Shown piece by piece: positions 1 to 10,440 of a stretch of 48,429 nucleotides of DNA. Below the pieces are notes generated by a model, which did not search any database, had not been told where the DNA came from, and saw nothing but the letters and a program-made list of their open reading frames with translations. Source of the stretch: Actinomycetaceae bacterium (GTDB lineage: Bacteria; Actinomycetota; Actinomycetes; Actinomycetales; Actinomycetaceae); assembly GCA_015062745.1 (NCBI GenBank), contig SUUB01000003.1, forward strand, positions 3,716 to 52,144. The letters are read 5' to 3'. The position numbers and the translations under genes are program-made. Every line of letters starts with the position of its first letter. Positions within the stretch are counted from its first letter, which is position 1.

Positions 1-62
1 GGAACACACTCGGTATGCCGGGGCGCGGCCGGACACGACGACGTCGACTGCCTCACGTCGAC

Positions 63-1001
63 CTATTGCGTAACGTCGTCGAGCGCTTCGGCCACGAGGG
101 AGGGCAGATCCTCAATCGCGCCGAGAACGGAAGTCAGTTGGGAGGCGGTCCGCGCTCCGAGCAGGGTACTGGCAACCTGAGGGCGACCGAGCACCCAGCC
201 CAGTGCCACGTCGGCCGGGGTGCGTCCCAGCCCATCGGCCGCACGCGCCAATGCCTCCACGATGCGACGCGGCCTCTCCTCGAGGTACGGATCGACGAAG
301 GCGGCGAGGTGCTCCGACGCGGCGCGGGAGGTCGGAGGAATCGAGTGGCGGTACTTGCCCGTGAGAACGCCACGTCCCAGAGGAGAGTTGGCGAGGAGCC
401 CCATGCCCATATGCTCGCACATGGGAACGACCTCGGCCTCGCAGGAACGCTCCAGCAGGGAGTATTCGGTTTCGATAGCAATAAGCGCAGGTAACTTTCG
501 CTCCGCGAGCAACTGCTGTAGTGCTGCTGCTCGCCAGGCCGGATATCCCATCAACCCGATATACCGAACCTGCCCAGAGGCAACAAGACCACTTAAAGCC
601 GCCGCCGTTTCCTCGTCCGGTGCCAGGGGATCTGGCGCGGCCAGTAGAAGAATATCGAGGTAGTCAGTGCCGAGGCGGGCGAGGGATTCAGCCACCGAGT
701 CACGAATGGCTCCCAGTCCGGCACCGAAACGCGGGCCGACAGGGGTGGAGCGGAAGCCCGCCCGCGTGCAGATAACAAGCCGTTCACGTGGGAATCGGTC
801 GGCCAGAAGTGTTCCGATCAGAGCCTCAGCGGCACCCTGTCCGAAAGCGGGGGAGGTGTCCAGTAAAGATCCGCCTGCGTCTAGGAGCACGCGCAGCTGC
901 TCCTGTGCCTCTGCCTCGTCGGTATCGCGTCCCCATGTCAGTGTTCCGAGTCCTACCTCACCGACGATTAGACCACTGCGGCCTACTGCGCGTTCTCTCA
1001 T
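63..1001 (-). CDS. Aldo/keto reductase family protein
   Basis: ORF 63..1028(-); likely start at 1001 (MRERAVGRSGLIVGEVGLGTLTWGRD). AKR-like motifs LGTLTWG, LLDTSPAFGQGAAE, LGTDYLDILLL. Confidence 0.85.
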   Translation of the reverse strand: MRERAVGRSGLIVGEVGLGTLTWGRDTDEAEAQEQLRVLLDAGGSLLDTSPAFGQGAAEALIGTLLADRFPRERLVICTRAGFRSTPVGPRFGAGLGAIRDSVAESLARLGTDYLDILLLAAPDPLAPDEETAAALSGLVASGQVRYIGLMGYPAWRAAALQQLLAERKLPALIAIETEYSLLERSCEAEVVPMCEHMGMGLLANSPLGRGVLTGKYRHSIPPTSRAASEHLAAFVDPYLEERPRRIVEALARAADGLGRTPADVALGWVLGRPQVASTLLGARTASQLTSVLGAIEDLPSLVAEALDDVTQ

Positions 1002-1076
1002 AATGCGAAGCCTAGTGCACCATGGCACGTTGAGTGGTTAAGTGAGCCTTCTTCGTCATCATCACGTGTAACCGCT

Positions 1077-1922
1077 ATGCTGGCCCGCGTGGGAATTATC
1101 GAAGCGCTCATACTGGGCATTGTGCAAGGCCTAACCGAATTCCTGCCGATCTCATCATCGGCACACGTTCGTATTGTCGGTGATCTCTTTGGCTGGGGTG
1201 ACCCGGGAGCCGCCTTCACCGCCATCATCCAAATCGGCACCGAATTGGCGGTTATCTGCTACTTCGGCCGTGATATTGCACGTATCATCTCCAAATGGTT
1301 CCGAGCCCTACCGCTGCGCTGGCGCAATCCCGTGGCGCAGAGCGACCCGGATGTACGGATGGGGTGGGTCGTTATAGTCGGCACTATTCCCATCGCCGTC
1401 CTCGGGCTACTCTTCCAGGACACCATCGAGTCGAAACTGCGCAACCTCTACCTCGTGGCGGCCGTACTCGCCGGATTCGCCATTCTTCTGGGCCTGGCAG
1501 ACCGCTTCTCACGCCGTTCGAAGACCCTCACCGATATCACCTTGCGCGACGGGTTGCTTCTGGGGTGTGGTCAAGCACTGGCTCTGATCCCCGGTGTGTC
1601 ACGGTCGGGTGGCACCATTACCGTTGGACTGCTGCTCGGCTACACGCGTGAAGCGGCAGCTCGCGTGTCCTTCCTTCTTGCAATTCCAGCGATTCTCGCC
1701 TCAGGCTTCTTCCAACTGTTCAAGTCCTCCGGGCAGGGAACCCTCGATCTCGGCCCGACACTGCTTGCGGCAGCCGTTGCCTTCGTCGTGGGCTATGCCG
1801 TGATCGTCTGGTTCCTTAAACTGGTATCAACCAGGTCATATATTGGCTTCGTAATCTATCGGATAGTGCTGGCGGCTGTTGTGGTGGCGCTGCTGGCTGC
1901 CGGCACATTGGCGGTGTATTAA
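1077..1922 (+). CDS. uppP: Undecaprenyl-diphosphatase (BacA/UppP family)
   Basis: IEALILGIVQGLTEFLPISSSAH and ALIPGVSRSGGTIT motifs; true start may be GTG at 1089. Confidence 0.95.
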   Translation: MLARVGIIEALILGIVQGLTEFLPISSSAHVRIVGDLFGWGDPGAAFTAIIQIGTELAVICYFGRDIARIISKWFRALPLRWRNPVAQSDPDVRMGWVVIVGTIPIAVLGLLFQDTIESKLRNLYLVAAVLAGFAILLGLADRFSRRSKTLTDITLRDGLLLGCGQALALIPGVSRSGGTITVGLLLGYTREAAARVSFLLAIPAILASGFFQLFKSSGQGTLDLGPTLLAAAVAFVVGYAVIVWFLKLVSTRSYIGFVIYRIVLAAVVVALLAAGTLAVY

Positions 1923-3163
1923 TGCAAACGTGGGCGGTATCCCTGCCGGCTTCTTTACCGGGGCCGGCTCCCGAGATGACCCTGTACGACAGTTCCTCGG
2001 ACAGTTTCCGATCGATCGCCGTGCGGCAGCCACGACTGTACGCATGCGGCATCACGCCATATGACGCCACGCACCTTGGCCATGCCTTCACCTACGTGAG
2101 CGTTGACACGCTGTTACGGCTGTGGCATGCCGCCGGCGCCCAGGTGCGACATGCGCAGAACGTCACCGACATCGACGATCCCCTTTTCGAGCGGGCACGT
2201 GATACCGGTGTCAACTGGCGGGAACTCGCCGATCAGGAGATTGCGCTATTCCGTGAGGATATGCGGGCCCTGCGGGTGCTACCTCCCGACGCTTGGGTGG
2301 CCGTCTCGGAGAAGCTTGACGATCTCGAGCGTGTGGTGCGTGATCTCGAGGCACGAGGCCTGGCCTACCGCGTGCCCGGTGCAGGGGATACCGAGGATGT
2401 CTACGCCGATCTTTCCGAAGACTCGCGTTTCGTCTCCGCACCTGTTTTCCGCGACCTGGATCTGGAGGGGACCTTCGATGCGCACGGCGGCGACAGCACG
2501 CGATCCGGTAAGCGACACCCACTCGACCCGCAACTCTGGAAGGGCGTGCGCGGGGATGACTTTCGACCTTCGGGCGGTGCACCGGGAGACTGGAGGCCCG
2601 GTTGGCATATCGAGTGCGCGCTGATCGCTCGCGACGAACTCGGGGAGTCGATCACGGTGCAGGCCGGCGGATCGGACCTGCTGTTCCCACACCACGAAAT
2701 GAGTGAGTCACATCTTCGTGCCCTGACGGCGGGCAACGGCCAGGTGAGTGTGCATATGCATGTCGGCATGGTCGGTTACGCGGGCGAGAAAATGTCGAAG
2801 TCGCTTGGAAATCTCGTCCTGGTGTCGCAGCTGCGTGCCCGCGGGGTCGACCCGCGAGTAATCCGTCTGTGCCTGCTGGCGCATCATTACCGCGAAGACT
2901 GGGAGTATACGGATGATGAGCTGTCCACAGCGGGCGCCCGCTTGCAGCTATGGGAGCGGGCATTGCGCACGTCGTCGGCCCTTCCCGACGACGAAACCTC
3001 ACGGGCGGTGGTTCGGCGGGTGTGGGACGCCCTCGCCACGGACCTGAATTCGCCGGAGGCACTGCACATTATCGATCGGTGGGCGGAGAACCCGACGGGT
3101 GGGAGGGCCGTAGAATCGGCGATTGCGACATTGCTCGGAGTGGAGTTTCCCCGTGCCGTGTGA
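1922..3163 (+). CDS. mshC: Cysteine--1-D-myo-inosityl 2-amino-2-deoxy-alpha-D-glucopyranoside ligase (mycothiol biosynthesis)
   Basis: CysS-like class I aaRS fold: YACGITPYDATHLGHAFTYVSVD, GWHIECALIA, KMSKSLGN; N-terminal region typical of MshC. Confidence 0.9.
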   Translation: MQTWAVSLPASLPGPAPEMTLYDSSSDSFRSIAVRQPRLYACGITPYDATHLGHAFTYVSVDTLLRLWHAAGAQVRHAQNVTDIDDPLFERARDTGVNWRELADQEIALFREDMRALRVLPPDAWVAVSEKLDDLERVVRDLEARGLAYRVPGAGDTEDVYADLSEDSRFVSAPVFRDLDLEGTFDAHGGDSTRSGKRHPLDPQLWKGVRGDDFRPSGGAPGDWRPGWHIECALIARDELGESITVQAGGSDLLFPHHEMSESHLRALTAGNGQVSVHMHVGMVGYAGEKMSKSLGNLVLVSQLRARGVDPRVIRLCLLAHHYREDWEYTDDELSTAGARLQLWERALRTSSALPDDETSRAVVRRVWDALATDLNSPEALHIIDRWAENPTGGRAVESAIATLLGVEFPRAV

Positions 3164-3866
3164 TAACAGCCTTCCCTCAGCCGTTCTCTTCGACATGGAT
3201 GGCACGTTAACCGACTCGGAGAAGTGGTGGTACGCGGCGGAGCGAGACATTCTCGGCGCACTCGGGGTCACGTGGACCGAGGAACGTGCGCACACGACCA
3301 TCGGTGCTCCCTTGGAATGGGTGTGCGCCAAGGTCATCCGTGAAGACGGCCTGGAAGTCTCGGCACAGGAGCTCGCTGCCGACATGAGCCGCCGAGTGTG
3401 CGAGGTTGCGCGAACCTCCGGCGTCATTTGGCGCCCGGGTGCCTACGAGCTGCTGGAACTCTGTGTTCGGCTCGGCATCCCGACGGCGCTTGTCACTTCG
3501 TCTTTCCAGGAGTTGGCAGACGTTATTCGCGAGAGTGCTCCGCATGGATCGCTGACGGTCAGTGTTGCAAGCGATAGCGAGGTCGCCGGCAAGCCGTCGG
3601 CGCAGCCGTACCTGTTGGCTGCGCAACGGCTCGACGTCGCGGCCGGAGATTGCGTCATCTTTGAGGACTCCGTCTTTGGGGTCCGTTCGGCCATGGCAGC
3701 TCGGTCACATGCCGTCGCGGTGCCCTTCCTGGTAGAGATCCCCTCCTGGCCACTTCTGCTGCGCGTCAACAGCCTGGAGGAGGTCGGCGAGGCGGAGTTG
3801 CGTGGCTTTATGTCGGCGCCACGGCCAGCGGGAGATCCGCTTCTTTCCCCACGCGGAAGCGATTGA
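3153..3866 (+). CDS. HAD-superfamily hydrolase (beta-phosphoglucomutase-like)
   Basis: AVLFDMDGTLTDSE, ALVTSS, GKPSAQPYLLAAQRL, VIFEDSVFGVRSAMAA; likely GTG start at 3153 overlapping the mshC end. Confidence 0.85.
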   Translation: MPCDNSLPSAVLFDMDGTLTDSEKWWYAAERDILGALGVTWTEERAHTTIGAPLEWVCAKVIREDGLEVSAQELAADMSRRVCEVARTSGVIWRPGAYELLELCVRLGIPTALVTSSFQELADVIRESAPHGSLTVSVASDSEVAGKPSAQPYLLAAQRLDVAAGDCVIFEDSVFGVRSAMAARSHAVAVPFLVEIPSWPLLLRVNSLEEVGEAELRGFMSAPRPAGDPLLSPRGSD

Positions 3867-4000
3867 CCTGCGCATTCAAGGGAGCGAGTGTTGGCTCGTG
3901 GAGCGGCCGATTCGCGGCTGCCCATTTTACGGCCTCGTGCCCGAGGCGGAAGGCTCGGCCGGTAGTCTGCGGTTTGCAGTGCCATCTTTGAGGAGCCGTA

Positions 4001-5515
4001 ATGAGTGATTCCACCTTTCAAGCAATCGCCATGATCATCTATTTCGTGGCGATGATTGTTATCGGTTGGTGGGCGTACGGGCGTACCGACGATATGGACG
4101 ACTATATGCTTGCCGGTCGGGGCTTGAACCCGGCGGTCGCCGCGTTGAGCGCGGGCGCCTCCGATATGAGCGGTTGGCTGCTTATGGGGTTGCCGGGGGC
4201 ACTGTATGCCAGCGGTCTGATTGAACTATGGATCGCAATCGGATTGACCGCGGGTGCCTGGCTGAACTGGCGCTATGTTGCCCCGCGTCTGCGCACGTAC
4301 ACCGAAGTCGCGCGGAACTCAATCACCATCCCGAGTTTCTTCGACAATCGTCTGCATGACTCGCGCCACCTGCTGCGATGGGCGTCCGGCCTGATCATCC
4401 TGGTGTACTTCACCTTCTACGTATCCGCGAATATGGTGGCAGGCGGCAAGTTCTTCGAGTCGTCCTTCGGCCTGGATTATCGGCTGGGACTAACGCTGGT
4501 GGCGGGCATTACCGTCATTTACACCTTGGTTGGCGGGTTCCTCGCTGTCTCCTACACGGACTTCGTGCAGGGCATCATGATGGTGACTGCACTGGTTATG
4601 GTGCCCGTGGTGGGTATTATCCACGTCGGTGGCTGGGGTGCCGTGGTCAACACCGTCAGTGAGGTGGATCCGGGATACTGGACGATGTTGGGTGGCGGCG
4701 CCTCCGTGTTGGGGATCGTCTCCGCGCTCGGATGGGGCTTGGGTTACTTCGGTCAGCCCCATATCATCGTCCGCTTCATGGCAATCAGGACACCCGGCGA
4801 GGCGAAGGCGGGGCGGCGTATCGGCATCGGGTGGATGCTGCTCGCAGTCGTCGGAGCGGCTTTTACGGCCATTGTTGGAGTGGCCGTCTACCGACATGAC
4901 AAGGGCGAGCTCGGCGATCCGGAAGCGGTGTTCATCTCCCTGGGGCAGTTGCTTTTTCACCCGGTGATCGCCGGCTTCATGCTGGCGGCGATTCTGGCAG
5001 CGATTATGTCCACGATCGCCTCGCAGTTACTGGTGACGTCTTCTGCCTTGGTGGAAGATCTCTACCGATCGATCACCCACAAGAACCCGTCGACTAATCG
5101 TCTCGTTATGTACTCGCGTATGGCGGTACTCGGTGTTGCGGTGGTGGCAGCGGTCATGGCGTGGGAGCGTAACAACACTATTTTGGCGCTGGTGGCCTTC
5201 GCCTGGGCGGGTTTCGGAGCCTCATTCGGCCCCACCGTCCTGCTCAGCCTCTATTGGAAGAGGCTAACCTCTGCCGGAGCGGCGGCCGGTATGGTGACCG
5301 GTGCGGTACTGGTGATGATATGGGGCAATGTCTCCGGCGGGCCGGGAAACATCTTCGACCTTTATGAGATCATCCCCGGTTTTCTTGGCAACCTCGGCGC
5401 CGCCTGGTGCGTTTCCCGTCTGGGAACGCCGCCTCCCGAGGTCGAGCAGGAGTTCGACGCCGCAGTTGCCGCGTTGAGCGAGGACCGGCCGCCGTCCGGG
5501 GAGGGCGGAGCATGA
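4001..5515 (+). CDS. putP: Sodium/proline symporter (SSS family)
   Basis: Multi-TM protein with MDDYMLAGRGLNPAVAALSAGASDMSGWLLMGLPGA typical of PutP; AGGAG SD upstream. Confidence 0.92.
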   Translation: MSDSTFQAIAMIIYFVAMIVIGWWAYGRTDDMDDYMLAGRGLNPAVAALSAGASDMSGWLLMGLPGALYASGLIELWIAIGLTAGAWLNWRYVAPRLRTYTEVARNSITIPSFFDNRLHDSRHLLRWASGLIILVYFTFYVSANMVAGGKFFESSFGLDYRLGLTLVAGITVIYTLVGGFLAVSYTDFVQGIMMVTALVMVPVVGIIHVGGWGAVVNTVSEVDPGYWTMLGGGASVLGIVSALGWGLGYFGQPHIIVRFMAIRTPGEAKAGRRIGIGWMLLAVVGAAFTAIVGVAVYRHDKGELGDPEAVFISLGQLLFHPVIAGFMLAAILAAIMSTIASQLLVTSSALVEDLYRSITHKNPSTNRLVMYSRMAVLGVAVVAAVMAWERNNTILALVAFAWAGFGASFGPTVLLSLYWKRLTSAGAAAGMVTGAVLVMIWGNVSGGPGNIFDLYEIIPGFLGNLGAAWCVSRLGTPPPEVEQEFDAAVAALSEDRPPSGEGGA

Positions 5516-5563
5516 TGTGGTGCCATGCGCGATGCGTGGCTGGTTCGCACTAGTTGCCGTGCG

Positions 5564-6385
5564 CTAGCTGTGGGCGGTGCGCAGGTGGGTTACTCCTTCC
5601 GCATTCATCTGTGGAGGCGTGCCGCCGAAGGCGGGGCAGAATTCCTTGAAATGGCACCAGTCGCACAGACGGCTGGTACGCGGCTCAAATTCTCCGGTGT
5701 CGAGACGCTCTTCAATTGCCGACCAGACGGAATCCAACTCTTGCGCCAGCGAGTCGACATCTTCAGCAACAGGATCGTAGGTGAGCGTGCGCCCATCCTT
5801 TAGAAAGATCAGCTGTGTGCGCGCCGGAAGTGTGCCGCGGGATAAATAGAGTGCTGCCGCATAGAAACGCATCTGGAAAATTGCGCCGTCCTGGAAGCGC
5901 ATTGCCGGTGATTTGCCCGTCTTGTAATCGACCACGCGCAGTGCACCATTGGCAGCTCGGTCAACACGGTCGATAATCCCGCGGATGGCAAGGCCTGACT
6001 TCAATCGGGCGTTGACAAAGGTCTCACGCGCCGCGGGTTCAAGAAAACTTGGCGTTTCCATCCGGAAATAGTTGCTGACGAGCACGCTCGCCGAGTCCAA
6101 CCATTCCTGCCGCTGGTGATCCGATTCGAAGAGTTCGGCGTCGACGGGGCGTTCTTCGAGATGCTGCTGCCAACACGAGTGGAGAAGCTGCTGCGCGGTC
6201 TCTTCGGTACGGTCCCTGGCCGGCGCATCAAACAAATGCTCCAACACGGAATGTACGAGAGTGCCGCGCAGCGCCTCCAATGACGGGGCTTCCGGGACTC
6301 GGTCAATAACCCGCAAGCGAAAAAGCAGCGGACATTGCCGGAAATCCTTGGTCCGCGAGGGAGAGAGGGCAGCATGCGTTGTCAT
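5564..6385 (-). CDS. RecB-family PD-(D/E)XK exonuclease with C-terminal Cys cluster
   Basis: LSPSRTKDFRQCPLLFRLRVI; GIIDRVDRAANGALRVVDYKTGK; C-terminal CDWCHFKEFCPAF suggests a Fe-S cluster as in Cas4/AddB-like nucleases. Confidence 0.88.
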   Translation of the reverse strand: MTTHAALSPSRTKDFRQCPLLFRLRVIDRVPEAPSLEALRGTLVHSVLEHLFDAPARDRTEETAQQLLHSCWQQHLEERPVDAELFESDHQRQEWLDSASVLVSNYFRMETPSFLEPAARETFVNARLKSGLAIRGIIDRVDRAANGALRVVDYKTGKSPAMRFQDGAIFQMRFYAAALYLSRGTLPARTQLIFLKDGRTLTYDPVAEDVDSLAQELDSVWSAIEERLDTGEFEPRTSRLCDWCHFKEFCPAFGGTPPQMNAEGVTHLRTAHS

Positions 6386-6417
6386 GCCTCCAACGGTACC
6401 GCGCGGCTCCGACAGAA

Positions 6418-8103
6418 TTACCCCGCATCGCCTTCGGCCAGCGATTCGTGGTGCACTTCGCGCTGCAGTGCCTTGAGCGAATGCATCACCGGATTGCCGC
6501 CACGTCCGAAATAGTCATGTAGTTCCAGATACTCGCGGTAGAGACGGTCGTATTGCGCGGCTGCCTCCTCGTTGGGCGTATACGCATGGGGGATCTTCGT
6601 TCCCATGGCGGCACTGGCCTGGTAGACGTCCGGGTAGGCGCCGGCGGCGACGGCACCGAGAATTGCGGCGCCGAGGGAACTTGCCAGACCGGAGCCGGAA
6701 ATGGACAGTGGGATTCGCGTGACATCCGCATACAGTTGCATGAGGAATTCGTTCTTCAACAGGCCGCCGGCGGCGACGATCTCGGTGATGCGGACGCCGT
6801 GAGCGGCGAAGTTATCAATGATGACGCGCAGGCCGAATGCCGTTGCTTCCAGGTAGGCCCGGTAAATATCCTCGGCCCGCGTTGTCAGGCTCATCCCGAT
6901 CAACGCGCCGGACAGATTCCCGTCATTAAGGATCGAACGGTTGCCGTTGTGCCAATCCAGGGCGATGAGTCCATGCTCTCCGATAACCTGACCGGCCGCC
7001 TTCTCGGTCAGAAGGGTGTGCACAGAAATGCCGCGACGATCGGCCTGAGCGCGATAGTCGGCGGGAACGATGTTGTCCACCACCCAGCCGAAGATGTCGC
7101 CCACACCGGACTGGCCACCCTCGTACCCCCACAGTCCAGCCGAGATTCCTCCCGCAGTAATACCGAAAACCCCCGGAATATCACGGGCCGTCTCGCCATT
7201 GACGATATAGACGTTCGAGGTACCCATAATCGCGGTCATTTGCCCGGGTGCGATGGCTTGTGCCGCCGGCGCGGTCACATGCGCATCGATTTGTCCGACT
7301 GCCACGGCGATTCCTTCCGGTAGACCCGTCAATGCCGCCATTGGCGCGCTTAAACCTCCTGCGCGCTCACCGAGTTGCAACACGGGTGCATCGAACTTCT
7401 CGGAGATGAAGTCCGCGAAGTCGGGGTTCAGCGCCGCGAAATAGTCGCGGCTCGGAAAGCGTCCATCCTGGAAAAGCGCCTTATATCCCGCACTGGCCGC
7501 GCAGTGGATGAGCCTGCCGCACAGTTGCCAGACGATCCAATCAACCGCTTCGATGTAGTAGGCCGCCTCCCTGTACACGGCAGGAGCCTTCTCCAACGTC
7601 TCCAATGCCTTCGGTATGACGAATTCGGAGGATATGCGCCCGCCATAACGGGCCAGCCATGTCTCTTCACGCTGCCGTGCGACGGCGATACACCGTTCTG
7701 CCTGTTCGGTGGCACCATGATGCTTCCAGAGTTTCGCGTAGGCGTGGGGTTCGTTGACAAACTCTGGCAACTGGCAGAGCGGGGTCCCGTCCGCGGTAGT
7801 GGGAATCATTGTCGCCGACGTGAAATCCGTTCCGATCCCGATAACCTGCGCCGCATCGACGTGCGCCTCCCGCAGAGCAGCCGGGACCACATGGCCCAGC
7901 ACCGTTAAATAGTCGGCGGGTACCTGCAGTGCGAAGTCGGGGGGAAGCTCCCGGTTGTCTGCGGCGGTGAGCCGTTCATCCATCACCCCGTGAGGGTATT
8001 CGCGAACGGCCGAGCCGAGTTCCTTGCCGTCGCTTACCCGGACGACGGTGGCACGACCGGACAGTGTGCCGAAGTCGATACCGATAACATATTGTTCGCT
8101 CAT
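6418..8103 (-). CDS. araB: Ribulokinase
   Basis: FGGY kinase: YVIGIDFGTLSGRATVVRVSDGKELGSAVREYPHGVMDERL; GIGTDFTSATMIPTTADGTPL; EATAFGLRVIIDNFAAHGVRITEIVAAGGLLKNEFLMQLYADV. Confidence 0.93.
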   Translation of the reverse strand: MSEQYVIGIDFGTLSGRATVVRVSDGKELGSAVREYPHGVMDERLTAADNRELPPDFALQVPADYLTVLGHVVPAALREAHVDAAQVIGIGTDFTSATMIPTTADGTPLCQLPEFVNEPHAYAKLWKHHGATEQAERCIAVARQREETWLARYGGRISSEFVIPKALETLEKAPAVYREAAYYIEAVDWIVWQLCGRLIHCAASAGYKALFQDGRFPSRDYFAALNPDFADFISEKFDAPVLQLGERAGGLSAPMAALTGLPEGIAVAVGQIDAHVTAPAAQAIAPGQMTAIMGTSNVYIVNGETARDIPGVFGITAGGISAGLWGYEGGQSGVGDIFGWVVDNIVPADYRAQADRRGISVHTLLTEKAAGQVIGEHGLIALDWHNGNRSILNDGNLSGALIGMSLTTRAEDIYRAYLEATAFGLRVIIDNFAAHGVRITEIVAAGGLLKNEFLMQLYADVTRIPLSISGSGLASSLGAAILGAVAAGAYPDVYQASAAMGTKIPHAYTPNEEAAAQYDRLYREYLELHDYFGRGGNPVMHSLKALQREVHHESLAEGDAG

Positions 8104-8352
8104 TAGTCTTTGCCTTTCTTGTGTATAACGAGAGACCCGCCGTGTGCCAATACAGGCGTCGCATCGCGGGCCGGATGCAGTGAATCCCGCATTGGGAGTC
8201 GATTGAGCCGCGCCATGACGCTACGTGCAGTGGATGTGCGGGAGTGCGCGCCGTCGTCGTCGAACGCTGAACGCCGAGACAAAGCCCCTGGTGGCATCGA
8301 ATGCGGTGTGATCCGGATCGGTGCCTGCGGCCCAGCGGTGGGCCATGCGGTA

Positions 8353-9321
8353 CTAGGTCTGTGACATGCCGAGGACATTCTCGGCAATGGCTGATTCGGT
8401 GATCAGAACCGAGCAGAGACCGGCGTATAGCGCGGCATAAGTGACTTCGCTCTTCTCGCTGCCCACCCCGACCGCGATGGCATGGCCGATGCCGCCGATC
8501 TGATCGAGGGCAAGCGCAATGGTGCGCGAGTCGAGTTCAAGATCGACCACCCGCCCCGATCGGTCAATGTAGTGGCCGAGCACGTCTCCAACCGCGCCCG
8601 AACGCTGGAGCTCAAGCTGTTCCTCATCGCTCAACGCGCCGCTGCGAACGAGTACCGAGCCCGGAGAAAGGGCCCCGAGTGAAAATACCGCGACGTCACA
8701 ACGGGCGGCGAGCTTGAGGGTGTCAGCGATCGCATGGTCGCAGCAAAGCCTTCTGGCCAACTCGCGATCACTGACGATAGCGGGTACGGGTAGGAGTCGC
8801 GTTCGCGCCTGCCGGGACTTCGCCGCAACCAGTCGCAGTATGCTCGCCGCATCAACCGTGCCGTCCACCGAGGGCGCGCCGCCGTTGAGTTGGAGAAGAT
8901 CCGCGCCGATGAAGGCCCTGTCCGGAAGTGCGGAGGCGATGGCAGCCACGGTGCGCCCCCAAGAGAAGCCGATGCTTCGCGGCTGGGGACGCATCTCGGT
9001 CAGGTACGACGCCGACGCCTGCGCCACCAGCGCCATGGTGGCGGCGCTGGTATCCTGGCTCTGCACCACCACCGCCTCGGCGCAGCCGAAGCGGTCGACG
9101 AGTTGGGATTCGAGGTCGCCACGCCGCGATGTAGGGTGGTGAATCTTAATCTCTACGAGGCCGCGAGCACGGGCCTCCTCGAGGAGACGTCCCACCTTCC
9201 ACCGAGATACGCGCAATCGGTCGGCGACCTCGGACTGCAATAGGCCATCCTTGTAATACAGTTCGGCGGCGCGAACCATCGCGTACTCGTGTTCCGCACT
9301 TCCCGCACGCATCGCCGACAC
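8353..9321 (-). CDS. SorC-type sugar-binding transcriptional regulator
   Basis: N-terminal HTH (AAELYYKDGLLQSEVADRLRVSRWKVGRLLEEARARGLVEIKI), C-terminal sugar-binding domain (SIGFSWGRTVAAIASAL, GIGHAIAVGVGSEKSEVTYAALYAGLCSVLITE). Confidence 0.88.
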   Translation of the reverse strand: MSAMRAGSAEHEYAMVRAAELYYKDGLLQSEVADRLRVSRWKVGRLLEEARARGLVEIKIHHPTSRRGDLESQLVDRFGCAEAVVVQSQDTSAATMALVAQASASYLTEMRPQPRSIGFSWGRTVAAIASALPDRAFIGADLLQLNGGAPSVDGTVDAASILRLVAAKSRQARTRLLPVPAIVSDRELARRLCCDHAIADTLKLAARCDVAVFSLGALSPGSVLVRSGALSDEEQLELQRSGAVGDVLGHYIDRSGRVVDLELDSRTIALALDQIGGIGHAIAVGVGSEKSEVTYAALYAGLCSVLITESAIAENVLGMSQT

Positions 9322-9335
9322 CCTCCCCGTCGCGT

Positions 9336-10397
9336 TCAGTTCGTGGGCAGGTCCCGGCCGTTAGGTAGGAACAACACTTTGCAGGAGTGGATCGTGCGCT
9401 CGTACATGGCACGAATCAGCTCATCGACGCGTTCCAGGCCCGCTTCGTGGGTGATCATGAACTCCCACCGCAAGGATCCGCGTGCCAAATGCTCCAGTGT
9501 CGCGGTCCATTCCGGCCCTGGGTAGGGTGCGCCAAACGAGTTCCAGGAACCATGGATATCAATCTCGAGTCGCATCAGGCGGGCCCAATTGCGCTCCGAA
9601 ATCTCCACGGCGGCGTTGGGGATGCCAATAAGCGTGACATCGCCGTGCCTAGCGGTGATGCCGACGGCCCTATCAGCGATCGCGGCCACACCGGTTGTCT
9701 CCACAACGACGTCAAATCCGCTGCCCATTGCAGACTCCAAGTCATCGAAGCTCGTATATGCGGCGTCTGCACCGGCGAGGCGCGCCAACTCTGCCTTCTC
9801 CTGCGAAACATCTACCGCAACAACCGTTGCCGCTCCCAGAATGCGCGCCCATTGAATGGCGAAGAGACCGATAGGGCCGCCACCGCCCAACACGGCCACC
9901 CGGCTGGTAACTGTTATCTTCGTGCGGCGGATCGCGTGAAGGGCGATAGCGCTGGGATCAACCATCGCGGCGGCACGTGCATCGAGACCGCCCGGTACCT
10001 TCACAAGCAGATTCGCCGGTCCGGCGACATACTGGGCATAGGCTCCATGGCGCCGCGAGCCGTAATAGTCGTAGTTCTCGCAGAGCGAGAATTGCCCCTG
10101 AAGGCAGGGATCACACTCGAAACAGGGAATCATTGGCGGAACGGTCACCAGGTCACCGACCTGCAGCCCGGTCACTCCCGGTCCCAGTTCCTCCACGTAG
10201 GCGGAGAACTCGTGACCGGTGATCAGGGGTAGCTTATGCGGCCCCTTTTTGTACATGCGTGCGAGATCCGACCCGCATACGCCACAGGCGGCCACCTTCA
10301 TAAGAACCTGACCCGGACCAGGCCGTGGCTTGGCGACCTGCTCCAACCGAATGTCTCCGGGGGCGTACATCTGCACTGCAGCCATCGTGTCATTCAT
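9336..10397 (-). CDS. Zinc-dependent medium-chain alcohol dehydrogenase (galactitol-1-phosphate 5-dehydrogenase/polyol dehydrogenase-like)
   Basis: CGVCGSDLARMYKKGPHKLPLITGHEFSAYVEELG; structural Zn Cys cluster CFECDPCLQGQFSLC; Rossmann AVLGGGGPIGLFAIQ. Confidence 0.88.
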   Translation of the reverse strand: MNDTMAAVQMYAPGDIRLEQVAKPRPGPGQVLMKVAACGVCGSDLARMYKKGPHKLPLITGHEFSAYVEELGPGVTGLQVGDLVTVPPMIPCFECDPCLQGQFSLCENYDYYGSRRHGAYAQYVAGPANLLVKVPGGLDARAAAMVDPSAIALHAIRRTKITVTSRVAVLGGGGPIGLFAIQWARILGAATVVAVDVSQEKAELARLAGADAAYTSFDDLESAMGSGFDVVVETTGVAAIADRAVGITARHGDVTLIGIPNAAVEISERNWARLMRLEIDIHGSWNSFGAPYPGPEWTATLEHLARGSLRWEFMITHEAGLERVDELIRAMYERTIHSCKVLFLPNGRDLPTN

Positions 10398-10440
10398 TTC
10401 ATCACCGTGTCTTCCTCGTCGAAGCTATATGAATCAATGA

